Assembly (NCBI RefSeq): GCF_932294415.1
Contig: NC_065543.1
Location: 24,980,530 to 25,044,529, forward strand
Direction of reading: 5' to 3'
DNA from: Quercus robur
Taxonomy: Eukaryota > Streptophyta > Magnoliopsida > Fagales > Fagaceae
Length of the DNA stretch: 64,000 nt
Shown piece by piece: positions 23,554 to 37,441 of the stretch. Position 1 is the stretch's first letter. Each line of letters opens with the position of its first letter. The translations under genes and the position numbers were made by a program. The notes under the pieces were generated by a model. It ran no database searches. It was not told the DNA's origin and worked only from the letters and a program-made list of their open reading frames with translations.

Positions 23554-24256
23554 TGTAAGGACTCAATTTGTAACGACCCAAAATGATATTGGGTTCGCAC
23601 GTATAAAAGGCCCAAACAATATCATTTGTAGAGCGTGGGTTTGAAAGGCTAGGCCTTGGTCACCAGACGGTGGTTTGTCATAGTGTTCATACAGAATTAA
23701 ATTGTGTTCGCTTGAGGAGTCTTTCTCCTGGAGGCGGACTGGGAGGCTTTGGTTCTTGGCCATTTTTCCCCAGCCCCCTTTTTTGGCGCATCAACCTTCA
23801 CATTATATAGCCCTTCTTGGTTGATCTTAGCCCTCCACTTGTTGATCAGGCAGGTACCTACTTCAGTACTTGTCCCATCAGCTGTCCCCCTTCGCTTTTT
23901 GTTAGTTGCGATGATCGAAGTCACCTTGTCCAGGCGTCTTTTCTCATTAATATGGTTAGGACGCTGGCGGGTGCATTTAATGCGGAGGGGACGTATTTAC
24001 CCTGAACCAGTTTCGCATCGTACCCCCACGTGGGTCCCATTCTACTCGCATCTCCTTCAGGGGGCTTTTTGGGGGTAGCCTTCAACGAGATATTACTCTT
24101 CCTTTTGAAATCTTGGAGTGCCGATGATAGGGTCATCTTCGGCTGTGCCCCCGGCATTTCGGCCTTTCCCCATTCGTCCTCGGCAAATACCCTCCTCGGT
24201 ATAGGCCCTGGGCCGTAGTAGAGCGTGGGCCGGATCATAAGTTCCCTGGCCCCACA
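23554..24256 (-). repeat. LTR (3' LTR of the minus-strand element)
   Basis: It is 703 bp and matches 28913-29615 end to end. On the plus strand it runs tgtaaggactcaattt to ctggccccaca. Most differences from its partner are C/T or G/A transitions. Confidence 0.92.
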
Positions 24257-24794
24257 ATAGCCCCTCAAAATCCTGCTATCCGGCTCCTCGGACGGATAGG
24301 AGGGTTTTGATGACATCAGACATCTGTCAATGCCTGTCAATCCTTATCACCTATCGGTTCCCGAGACTTTTCGTCTGCCCGAGACACGTTCCTGGAGACT
24401 CTGGAAGGTGAAGCGTGGCCTCATTAAATGCGGGCGGCTCTGTGTTTCCCACGTTCTACGGCATGATGGAGATCTAACGGTAGGGATTCCTTGGCCTTTA
24501 TGGGCGGGAAAATTCGTGCAGTTACTCTCAATAGGAAGCATAAATGATTTTTGGAACGGATTTGTCTCTTCAGTTTTGCACTTAAGAGTTCTAGCGCGTA
24601 TACCCTGGGTTCATCTAAACTTTCATCCAAACTCAAGTCTATCTCCAGCACAAAAAGCCTGTCCGAAGCGTCTTTCCTCTTTTCTGTAAGTTCCCTGCCT
24701 CCATTAACTCGTGCTTTTTCTTTTCTGGGTTTATTTTTCTTTGGTTCCCTTTCTTCTCCCGTCGCTGGTTGATTTTGTTTAGTAAATCGTAGAG

Positions 24795-27490
24795 ATGGCT
24801 AAATTGAGACTGAGGAAATTAGTCGATACTGAGGAGGCGATGAAAAAGTTCATCGCCGATTATAGGATTCCTCCCAACGTAAGTCTGAGGCATTGTAAGA
24901 TGGGGGAGTGGTACTATATGAGGGAAACGGGCGAGGTGGTAATTCCCGTCATCGCCTTTGTAGAGGGGGGCATGAGAATCCCTATGGGGCTGGTAACGAA
25001 GGGTTACCTCAGGCACTTCTGATTAGCCCCCACCCAGTGCACCGGCAACATGTTTAGGATTCTGGGTTGTGTGGATGCTTTAAATGAAAAGATGGGGCTA
25101 AGATTGACCTACCATGACGTGAATTGGTGCTATAATCTCCAAAATTTAAAGGGGAGATCCTACTACATGAAGATGAGAGACGAGAGGGTTTGACTAATTC
25201 AATGCCTCCTTGATTCTAACAAGGGATTAAACAAGGATTTCCTTATCGTCTCCGGTGAATAGCATGATGGTGATCCGTGCCCCGTGGTAGAAGGAGAACC
25301 AGGTGGGGTATAGGGAATGGAAGGGCGCCGAACCTTTGTGCCATTCTAATATGATGTGGTTCGGTAACTAACCATGCGCATGTGTTTTTTTTTTTTTGCA
25401 GATCCACACGCTTTTCACCGGCACTTTCACCTGGTTAATCGGGTGGACTTGGAGACTGTTCTTCAAGCGGCAGTTTTCGTAAATGACGGAGACGGTCAAG
25501 TCCAAGCCGCTCATAAAATCTTAGGGTACGCTCCCCTTCAGAAGTCATTTGCCGACCCCAGGCATGTGATCAGCGCCAGCTGTCCTCGGCTTCCAAAAAT
25601 TACCGTGGTCGAATCAGGATTTTTAATCTCCGAAGGATCATCTGTCCCAGAGGGCATCCCACTAGTGGACCACTCCTCATCTCATCAAGTAGCGGAGGAC
25701 GAAGGCGAATTAGATCAATCCGGGAGGGATTTGGAGCATTTGATCTAGCTGATCAGTCCGAGGATCCTTCTGGTGATATAGGTGACCCGGCCTTGTCCGA
25801 GGCGGAATTTTCATCAGTAGGCACATCTTCCCAAGCCGAGATGGGACTTAAGAGAAAGCCCCCGACCAGCTTATTCGACCTCCTCGAGGGTCAACCGGGG
25901 AAGGGTGCACAGGGAATACCGCAGTCCAGCGCTCCGTCCCCACCACCTCAGCCCCAGACTATCCAGACTAAGTCATCCTCAACAAAGTCACAGCCACAAT
26001 CTCTTTGCCCCAAACTTCCTGCTCCTCCCCAACCAACTCTGCCTCCTCAGTCGGAGACCACTGAATCCAAGAGAAAGAGGAGTCCCAAGGGTAAGGAAAT
26101 TATGGATGGGGGAAAATCCCAACCTTCTAAGGAGAGGGAGGAATCCCGTGTGTGAAACAATTGAAGATTGGGCACCAAAGCAAGGGTAAGAAGACCGCAG
26201 TCCAATCTGCCCAAAGCAAGGGAAAGGGGATCGAGGCCCAATCCTTGCCAAGCGCCTAGCTTCCCGCCCCAATGCTCCACGGGGGGCCATTGCTGGAAAC
26301 CGCGTCCATGAGGGACCTTGGAGATGGTAAGGGTGGTTATGTGGCAGACGCATTAGGGAGAACCATGTTAGTTCCCACCGACGTGGATGAGTTGAAGAAA
26401 ATAAGGATGCAGGAGGTTTTCCTCAGTACGAAGAGGTACTTAGGCATGGTAAGGTTCTTGAAGCCTAAAACTTTATTAACTCTTGCTCTCGGTCTATCAT
26501 TCACGATGTATTTATCTCACTTGACAGGCTCTTCAGGCCACCTATAGGATGGAGGAGGAAGTGAACAAGCGGAGTAAGGCGGCCGAGAATGAACGCTCCA
26601 AGCGCCTAGAGGCCACGCAGACTCTCAAAGCTTCCGAGGACGACCTCGCCAAGGCCAAGGTTGCCTTAAAGAAAGCTATCCGAGATAGGGATAGCGCCTC
26701 GGCGGGTTTAGATGGCGCCCAAAAACAGGCCGAGGAACAGACAAAACGTCTACTCAAAGCCGAGGATCAGTTGCGAATAGCCAAGGAGCAGATCAGTGAT
26801 TTAAAGAAGAGACTGATCCTGGCAGAGAATGATAAAGGCGTGACGGAGTATGCCCGGGACGAAACCATACGGGCCAAGCGGGAGGCTGAGTTTGCCAGAA
26901 ACGAGGCTGAGGCTGCCAAGGAAACGGCTGAGGATGAGGGTTACAACGCGGGGGTAGCTGAAACCCAAGCCTCCCTTAAAGCCCAAATTCCCAGAGTATG
27001 CAGGCTATACTGCTCACAGGTTTGGGAAGAGGCCTTAAAGCGAGCTGGGGTGGATGCTTTGTCTGATTTGTGGAAAGCGGAGAACATATTCTACCCTACA
27101 GCCATCCGTGAGGCCGCCTCCACCAGCTCCGAGGTTGTGAGCGACCAACATGAGGAAGGGGTCACTCAGTCGGAAGCTGTACAGGTCGGCGCCTCTCCTG
27201 GCGAGCCGCTTAAAGGGGGAGAGCTTCAGGATGTGAAAGAAGCCCCTGAGCGTATGGATCCTGAGGTACTCAAAGAGGATGCCGAGCCTGTGGTCGGCGC
27301 TCAGATCCCTGATGCCGAAGAGCCAGCCATACTTGCCTAGCCCCTGCAGGCAATTCCCTTCGTTGTGGTCCCCAAGAGTACCAACACCGACCCTACTCAG
27401 CCTTCCCCAGAAGGGATTGTCCTCCAGGGCGTCGAAGCTGGTCCTGTTCTGCCTTCCCAGGATGTGGCCGACACAGAATTGAAGAAGTAG
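24795..27490 (+). pseudogene. Decayed antisense gene of a Tat-like Gypsy element
   Basis: It lies on the strand opposite to the element's own transcription. The first exon opens at ATG 24795 with a basic N-terminus and the conserved-looking phrases MGEWYY, GGMRIPMG and PTQC. It is broken by in-frame stops at 25020, 25191 and 25260 and more beyond. An intron ends with a T-rich tract and AG at 25401 (donor unsettled). The next open part (25402-25748) then shifts frame into a Pro/Ser/Lys-rich linker (about 25750-26154). A second intron, 26449-26527, is GT-AG and joins GGCATG to GCTCTTCAG in frame. The last exon is an Ala/Glu/Lys-rich coiled coil (26549 to about 27000) and then an acidic tail, cut by TAG at 27338; the frame would otherwise close at 27488. 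No enzymatic motif is visible and the function of these antisense proteins is not established. Gene layout is fairly sure; details of exon 1-2 joining are not. Confidence 0.7.
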
Positions 27491-27871
27491 TAACCCCGGC
27501 CAGCCTCTGAATTTGTTTCTAGTTTAATGACTAACTAGTTTCTTTTTTTTTTTTTTTTTGAAAACTTTGTAATCTGCTGGTAGTTTGAACCTGTTGAACG
27601 CCTATATGAAATTCTTTTCTTCCTCTTTCCTTTTGGTCACTTGTTAGTTGCCCTTATCGGTACTTACTATTGTTTATGATTTTTGAATTAATTATCTTAA
27701 CACGTATGAATGGTTGTGCATGCGATATATTTAGAATCATGTTTCAGAACGTTAGCTTACCCGCACCTATAGAGCCTTGAACTCATGTCTGAACCTCATT
27801 CAATGGAGATATAGGCATCATTCGAGATGTCGCGTATACTGTTAGGTCTTACTTAGTATCCAGATTTCCTT

Positions 27872-28692
27872 GAAGTAGTTGGCTTCCCCATAGATTTGAG
27901 TCCGAGGACCATGCAATACCTTGGTTCTGTCAAAAACTTAGTTTTTAAGTAGTTGGTTTCCCCATAAGTTTGAGTTTGAGGACCATGCAATACCTTGGTT
28001 CTGTTTAAAACTTGATTTTTTAAGTAGTTGGTTTCCTCCTAGGTTTGAGTCCGAGGACCATGCAATACCTTGGTTCTGTCAAAAACTTGATTTTTAAGTA
28101 GTTGGTTTCCCCATAGGTTTGAGTCCGAGGACCATGCAATACCTTGATTCTGTCCAAAACTCAGTTTTTAAGTAGTTGGTTTCCCCATAGGTTTGAGTCC
28201 GAGGACCATGCAATACCTTGGTTCTGTCCAAAACTCGATTTTTTAAGTAGTTGGTTTCCCCATAGGTTTGAGTCCGAGGACCATACAATATCTTGGTTCT
28301 GTCAAAAACTCAGTTTTTAAGTAGTTGGTTTCCCCATAGGTTTGAGTCCGAGGACCATGCAATACCTTGGTTCTGTCCAAAACTTGATTTTTTAAGTAGT
28401 TGGTTTCCCCATAGATTTGAGTCCGAGGACCATGCAATACCTTGGTTCTGTCCAAAACATGATTTTTTAAGTAGTTGGTTTCCCCATAGGTTTGAGTCTG
28501 AGGACCATGCAATACCTTGGTTCTGTCCAAAACTTGATTTTTTAAGTAGTTGGTTTCCCCATAGGTTTGAGTCCGAGGACCATGCAATACCTTGGTTCTG
28601 TCCAAAACTTGATTTCTAAGTAGTTGGTTTCCCTATAGGTTTGAGTCCGAGGACCATGCAATACCTTGGTTCTATCCAAAACTTGATTTTTT
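27872..28692. repeat. Tandem repeat, 11 copies of a 74-75 bp unit
   Basis: Units beginning aagtagttggtttcccc start at 27872, 27947, 28022, 28096, 28170, 28245, 28319, 28394, 28469, 28544 and 28618; a last partial unit begins at 28693. They are highly similar. Each contains gtccgaggaccatgcaatac. The array lies between the antisense gene and the primer-binding site. Long open frames on both strands across it are repeat artefacts. Confidence 0.95.
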
Positions 28693-28891
28693 AAGTTGTT
28701 GGGGGAATTAGCCCCTCGGCTATGGCGTGGGACCTTGGTTTAGGGGGGTTAGCTTCTCGGCCAAGCCCCTAGAACCATCCATGCTGCTGACACTATGAAG
28801 CGTAGCCCTTAGTGAAGAAACGTAGCCCCTAGTGGAAAAACGTAGCCCCTAGTGGAACTTTACGCCCATCGCCTGTGCCAACACACAAGCC

Positions 28892-28910
28892 TTCCCCACA
28901 GACGGCGCCA
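28892..28910 (-). other. Primer-binding site of the Gypsy-type element
   Basis: On the minus strand, two bases after the LTR end, the sequence is TGGCGCCGTCTGTGGGGAA, a common primer site form of plant Gypsy elements. It fixes the element's orientation. Confidence 0.75.
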
Positions 28911-28912
28911 AT

Positions 28913-29615
28913 TGTAAGGACTCAATTTGTAACGACCCAAAATGATATTGGGTTCGCACGTATAAAAGGCCCAAACAATATCATTTGTAGAGTGTGGGTT
29001 TGAAAGGCTAGGCCTTGGTCACCAGACGGTGGTTTGTCATAGTGTTCATACAGAATTAAATCGTGTTCGCTCGAGGAGTCTTTCTCTTGGAGGCAAACTG
29101 GGAGGCTCTGGTTCTTGGCCATTTTTCCCCAGCCCCCTTTTTTGGCGCATCAACTTTCACATTATATAGCCCTTCTTGGTTGATCTTAGCCCTCCACTTG
29201 TTGATCAGGCAGGTGCCTACTTCAGTACTTGTCCCATTAGCTATCCCCCTTTGCTTTTTATTAGTTGCGATGATCGAAATCACCCTGTCCAGGCGTCTTT
29301 TCTCATTAATATGGTTAGGATGTTGGCGGGTGCATTTAATGCGGAGGGGACGTATTTACCCTGAACCAGTTTCGCACTGTACCCCCACGTGGGTCCCATT
29401 CTACTCGCATCTCCTTCAGGGGGCTTTTTGGGGGCAGCCTTCAACGAGATATTGCTCTTCCCTTTGAAATCTTGGAGTGCCGAGGACAGGGTCATCCTTG
29501 GCTATGCCCCCGGCATTTCGGCCTTTCCCCATTCGTCCTCGGCAAATACCCTCCTCAGCACGGACCCTGGGCCCTAATAGAGCGTGGGCCGGATCATAAG
29601 TTCCCTGGTCCCACA
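28913..29615 (-). repeat. LTR (5' LTR of the minus-strand element)
   Basis: It is 703 bp and the partner of 23554-24256. It ends ctggtcccaca on the plus strand, followed by the CATAT target duplication. Confidence 0.92.
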
Positions 29616-29640
29616 CATATGATAGCAAAGTCACTGAAAG

Positions 29641-30205
29641 ATCTATGGGTTGAGCAACCACAGTCAGTGTTTGTTTGGCATTAACTTATTTGTTTTTTGG
29701 TTAAAAAGTGGATTAAAGTATACTTGTATTTTGAAAATGTGGAGTTTTAAAAAGTTACATATAAGCAAAATAAACTAAAAGTTAAATGAAAAAACACTTG
29801 TGACTAATAGACCTTCAAATCTATGGGCTGAGCAACCATAGTTAGTGTTTGTTTGGCATTAACTTATTTGTTTTTTTGCTAGTTGTTTTTGGTTAAAAAG
29901 TGGATTAAAGTATACTTATATTTTGAAAATTTGGAGTTTTAAAAACTTCTACATAAGCAAATTAAACTAAAAGTTATATGAAAAAAAATACTTGTGACAA
30001 ATAGACCTTCAAATCTATGGGCTGAGCAGCCATAGTTAGTGTTTGTTTGACATCAATTTATTTGTTTTTTAGCTAATTTTTTTTTTTGGTTAAAAAGTGG
30101 ATTAAAGTATAATTATATTTTGAAAATGTGGAGTTTTAAAAAGTTGTGCATAAACAAAATAAAGTAAAAGTTAGATGAAAAAAATACCTGTGACAAATAA
30201 ACCTT
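29641..30205. repeat. Three tandem copies of a 178-194 bp unit
   Basis: Copies begin with atctatggg at 29641, 29819 and 30013. Each runs through gtgtttgtttggcattaact, ggttaaaaagtggattaaag and ends accttcaaat. Lengths differ by small indels. No coding content. The Gypsy element inserted 20 bp to the left of the array. Confidence 0.85.
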
Positions 30206-30790
30206 CAAATGACCACCCAAAACTAGTCACACCCACCCAAAATCAAAAACCCAAGTCTTGTGCTAGGGATTTTGATAGATCAAACAGCCCATTTGATTGG
30301 TTGTCCAAATAATTTTTCTTCTTTCTTTTTTAATTTAATATCTCTCAAACTTTGATTATTTTCTTATTATGACATTTAATTTTTTTCTAATACATGTGGT
30401 TTTCAATTGTTTGGATCATGTGTTAATGGTTTATATAATTTAATCATAATTTCAATTCAATGTAGTTTGGGTAAATTGTTAAAGAAAGTGTTTCATATAA
30501 ACTCGTGTGGCTTATAAATCATTTGCATATTACATGTAGTTTGAGAATATATATAATGTTCATTTATAGCTAAAAAAAAAAAAAAAAAAAAAAGAATCCT
30601 TCAAATTATTCTATATATAAGTTTGACCTATAAGAGTAATTTATCTATTTTTCATAGCTATTTTAATAATACCCTACATCTCATTTTTCATTTTACATTA
30701 CATCATATTAAAATAATCTAAATAATTCTTTTTATATTTTTTTTAACATAAAATAAATCCACCCAACCATTTAATATTGTTGAACCACTC
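30206..30790. other. AT-rich non-coding stretch
   Basis: It contains an A-run at about 30571-30593 and nothing else that can be supported. Confidence 0.4.
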
Positions 30791-30799
30791 TAAATACCA

Positions 30800-31954
30800 A
30801 GGTTTTAAAAACCGGTATGGTGAAAGAACCGGAAAGGAACTAATTACCGGTTTTCTGGTCAGACCGGGGTTTGACCGATGGTCGAACCGGTGACGTCATA
30901 AATAATTTAGTTATTATTTATTTAAATTATATAAATAATTAATAATTTTTTAATATACTAAAACTAACAAACCAATAGTAATAATATGTTTCCTTAAAAA
31001 AAAATAATACAATATATAACATCTTTATAAAGAATTTAACATAATAACATTACAAAACAGTCATCTTTAATATAATAAAGTTAAATATTATGTTTTTAGG
31101 TTAGTTTTTACTTTTCAGATTCCTGTCCAAATTGATAACTACTGAAGATGAAGTGACGTGAGAAGGGAACTTTTCCAATTGCCTAAGCTAAGTCCAATCT
31201 GTTTTTCCTTTTTCCTTTTTTTTTCTTCCCTTCTTCTCCACCGTTTGATTGATTGATTTATCTCTTCCATCATTTTTTTATTTTTATTTTTTTATTTTTT
31301 AGAGTAAATCTTCTACCGTTTTTAATTCTACATCTCTATCTCTTGCTTTCTATTTTATTTTTTTTATTAGTATATTAAATTTTTCTCATCCACCCATTTA
31401 AAATTTTTACCTTCCCAATGCCTCTTTTTGACTTTCTCCATGCCTACACATTTCTTCAGGTGTTCCCCCTTCTTTATTTCTTCTTCACAAATCTCCTCAC
31501 AAAACTCTCTCTCTGCCTTCTTCTTAGTCTCACTCATGGAAACAGTCATAGTTATTTTTCTTTTGGTCAAAAAATCTTGAAGAGCATTACGTAGTCACCG
31601 TGTAGTGGCTGCTCCTTTTTCTTCTTCTTCTCTTTTTTTTTTTTTTTTCCTTTGTCAAAAAAAATCTCACAAAAGGTAGAAGCACTTAGTGCAGAAAAAG
31701 CATTTTTCACCTGAAACTGATTGGAATGTCCCAAAACGATGTAGTTTTAGACTGGGAAAAAGTCAAAAAATGGTGTAGCTTTAAGTTTTCAACCCAACTG
31801 GTCATAATTGGTTCAACCACACCGGTTCCCGATTTTTGAAATTTTTCGGTTTTTAACTCATTTTTGGTTTTTGCCCATAATCGGATCGGTTAAAGGTCGG
31901 TTCTCGGTTGAACTGGTCGGACCAGTCGGTCCGGTCCGGTGTTTAAAACATAGT
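30800..31954. mobile_element. Non-autonomous MULE, 1155 bp
   Basis: The exact 9-bp duplication TAAATACCA flanks it (30791-30799 and 31955-31963). The left end aggttttaaaaaccggt and the reverse complement of the right end actatgttttaaacaccgga form an imperfect terminal inverted repeat followed on both sides by ccggtc/gaccgg-rich sequence. No transposase frame is present; the middle (31200-31680) is T-rich. It appears related to the smaller element at 8339-8931. Confidence 0.8.
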
Positions 31955-31963
31955 TAAATACCA

Positions 31964-34790
<2,827 letters not shown>

Positions 34791-37408
34791 TCACTGGTGA
34801 CAGAACTTGGGTCGAACTGTGATCACCCCTGGCCTCAACTCGTCAAAACAATATCTGAAAAATAACATTAGTGTGGTCATTTACTCAACAAAACTCAACT
34901 ACAACATCACCAACTCATTGAATCATTTGAGGGAGTGAAGAAAGTGAGAGTAAAATATTCATTTAGCTAGGAAGTAGACATATTTAACCTGTGTTCGTTA
35001 AGGTAACTTCTCACAGCTGTTGGAATGGCAGCATGTCCTCGACTATGATTACCTATACCTGAAGGTGCAAAGTAGTATCAGTGTCCTGCTACCATAACAC
35101 ATATTGGAATGCACACCTCAAACTTCCCCAACAAATCAACACGAAGGATTTCATTCAGTTGGGGCAAACAGTAATGTTACAGACCTCATGAACCACATGG
35201 TATTCAAATTCAACGTAGGCGCTTTAAATATCTAGTTGGGCCACTAGCATTAAAATGAACTTAAAAAGATATTTGGAACTAAAAGATGAGAGCTAGTGAG
35301 ACAAAGACAACCCTTCCTAACAATAGCGGACTTGTGTAGTTAATGGTACATTTCCATGAAGATAAACATGCATTTATACACGAGCTAAATAGCAAAAAGA
35401 AACATCAAATGAAGCATAGGTATCCAAAAATGTCTATATGTCATAATGCTCATCCTAGTAACGTTTATGGGCCCACCAACCTGCTATGACTTCTAATGGT
35501 GTGGACTTATAAACTTAATGGCATACACAAGCAAAACAGAAAAACACAACTTAAGATGCAGAATAGATATATCATATATGAATGTGTTTATGTGCTGTAT
35601 AGTTCATCCTAGTGAATTTTATAAGTCCATTTACCTGTTATGACTTCCAATGATGTAGGCCTCTGCCTTGATGATGCTTGTTGCATATCTAACTTTTTTG
35701 AATCCATGTTACTAAAAAACTCAAGTGATGGAGAAGGTATAATCCCATTTTCTTTCATACCCCTATTTGTTGAAGCTGCATGATTTGTACGTGCTTGGGT
35801 TTCAATTTGCTGCAGATGCTCTTTCAAGGCTTGAATAGCTTCTGCTGCATGAAGGCCATGTAAATCCAATTTCCACATATCGTTTTTGCTATTCCTGATG
35901 CTCAATATTTCCTTGGCTGCCTTAGCATTGAGTCTTTCAGCAGCCAACCATTCTTCTCGAGCCTTCATTGAGTGCTGTTGGGCAGAAATGTGATCACCTC
36001 TTTGAAAAGCATTAGTTGCTGCTCTTGAGTGCTGTGATGCTGATCTGTTCATTGAAAGAATGGGAAATCTCGTTGACCGTTAAATGGTGATCATAATTCC
36101 ATAAAATCATCCATTATCAATCCCATTTTCCTTCTCCCTTTTTAAGTAATCTATCATTTAGGAGTTATTTGGACCAAAGGGGCACTATGAGTAGTATAAC
36201 AATCTAGATTCATTTGAGGCCGAGCAAAATTTCCTTTAATCTTGGAAAAGATTTATCATTTGGTCTAGCTCAACGTGCTAAAAAATTTGCTCATGTACAT
36301 CAATGACATCTAAGTTACTTTCTTGATTTATAACTACATATACTGTATTCTATTGACAAGAGGAGTAATTCATAGCTCTAATCATACTGTTTAGAGCTCT
36401 AGCTTGCCACTATTTGGAATCACACTTGAACTTAAATGCAGAATTTTAATTGATTATAGCTTGACATGCTTAATGCATTCATATTGAGATAAAACACCCA
36501 GTTATCATCAACAAAAGTTAAATATTTAATACAGTATGTCAAAGACTCAAAGCTTCAATCCCAAGCAAAAGCAAATGACAATATAATAGGAGGGTTTTTT
36601 ATTTTATTTTATTTTTTTTATGGTATGTAACAACACAAAACTTAATGGGAAAAATGATCGATCATGCAAATATATGTTTCCATACACACCTCATCATTTT
36701 TAGCGCATCTTTTCTATGGATCAAGTAAACATCATCTTCTTCCCACTCAGGTTCAACAGGTACAGACTTCAATTGCTCTATAATTAGTTTTTCATCAAGA
36801 GTCTCATCAGGAAACTTCCTCCCAAAAGAATCATTTTCATCCACCAATTCCTTGCTATTGTATTTGAGACAGCCATCTAGAGTAGAGCTTATATCAGTGA
36901 GGTTCATCGTCTTTCCCAGAATAAAACTTTTGTCTGTAGAATTTAATTCAACATTGGGTGTTTGCTTATTCTCTTCAATGCTATCATGGGCAACCAGTGC
37001 TTCCAATAAATTTGAGGCCCTATCCATATTATTGTCTGCAGCTTCCAAGATGTCCTCAATCAAGCTCTTGTCAGCCCAATGGTGGAGCTCTTTGAGCTTA
37101 TTCACGACCAAAACATGACTGTTTTTTTCCATATTCTTATTGCTACATGTCCCACTAGAATCACCAACTAGTGTTGGGTTTTTGTATTTCCCATTCTCGG
37201 CCAAAGTTGCAAAATCTACAGATGGGAGTAGTACTGATGAGAAAGGCTTATTATTTTTCATTAAGTTTTGAGAAGAGACCGGAGGAGTAAGAGTGTTTGC
37301 TATGGGCGGGAAGGGGTCCTTGATGACATCGCCTTCAAGGTTTTGCTTTTGTCGCTGCTTGAGGTCAAAGGCAGCCCAACCAGGAGTTTTACCCCTTCCC
37401 CGTGACAT
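34791..37408 (-). CDS. SMR-domain protein with DUF1771 and CUE-like domain
   Basis: Four minus-strand coding exons: 37408-36690, 36044-35635, 35058-34989 and 34854-34791. All three introns are GT-AG and phases agree; 1263 nt give 420 residues plus TGA. The start is the ATG giving MSRGRG, followed by GWAAFDLKQRQ, which I recall from plant SMR proteins of the Arabidopsis At5g23520 type; an upstream in-frame ATG at 37441 is also open. Residues ~103-139 resemble a CUE ubiquitin-binding helix bundle. DUF1771 spans ~241-296. The SMR domain spans ~297-418, with LDLHGLH at 299-305 and HSRG at ~381-384, the usual SMR signatures. SMR domains in MutS2-related proteins bind or nick nucleic acid; the plant protein's substrate is not known. 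DUF1771 usually precedes SMR, so the order is normal. No breaks are visible. Confidence 0.9.
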
Positions 37409-37441
37409 CCTATTAGATAGAGAGACGGCGGTAATGGTCAT

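Larger units (their letters stand above)
23554..29615 (-). mobile_element. Non-autonomous Gypsy (Tat-like) LTR retrotransposon, 6062 bp
   Basis: Two 703-bp LTRs (23554-24256 and 28913-29615) flank the element and CATAT repeats exactly outside (23549-23553 and 29616-29620). The primer-binding-like sequence lies beside the right LTR and reads TTGGCGCCGTCTGTGGGG on the minus strand, so the element runs right to left and its LTR reads TGTGGGG...CCTTACA. No gag, protease, reverse transcriptase or integrase frame is present. What remains is an 11-copy tandem repeat (27872-28692) and a decayed gene on the opposite strand (24795-27490). Antisense genes near the 3' LTR are known in Tat-lineage Gypsy elements, which supports the lineage. 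The LTRs differ at about 30 positions by eye, without net length change. Confidence 0.88.

Noticed and set aside
23749-24340. Overlapping frames in the left LTR, mirrored at 29056-29661
   Set aside because: They occur in both LTR copies on both strands without a known domain; LTR sequence is non-coding.
28094-28619. Repetitive frames of 64-120 codons on both strands
   Set aside because: They are translations of the 75-bp tandem repeat.
27872-28692. CRISPR-like array
   Set aside because: Units are contiguous 74-75 bp tandem copies without unique spacers, in a plant retrotransposon.
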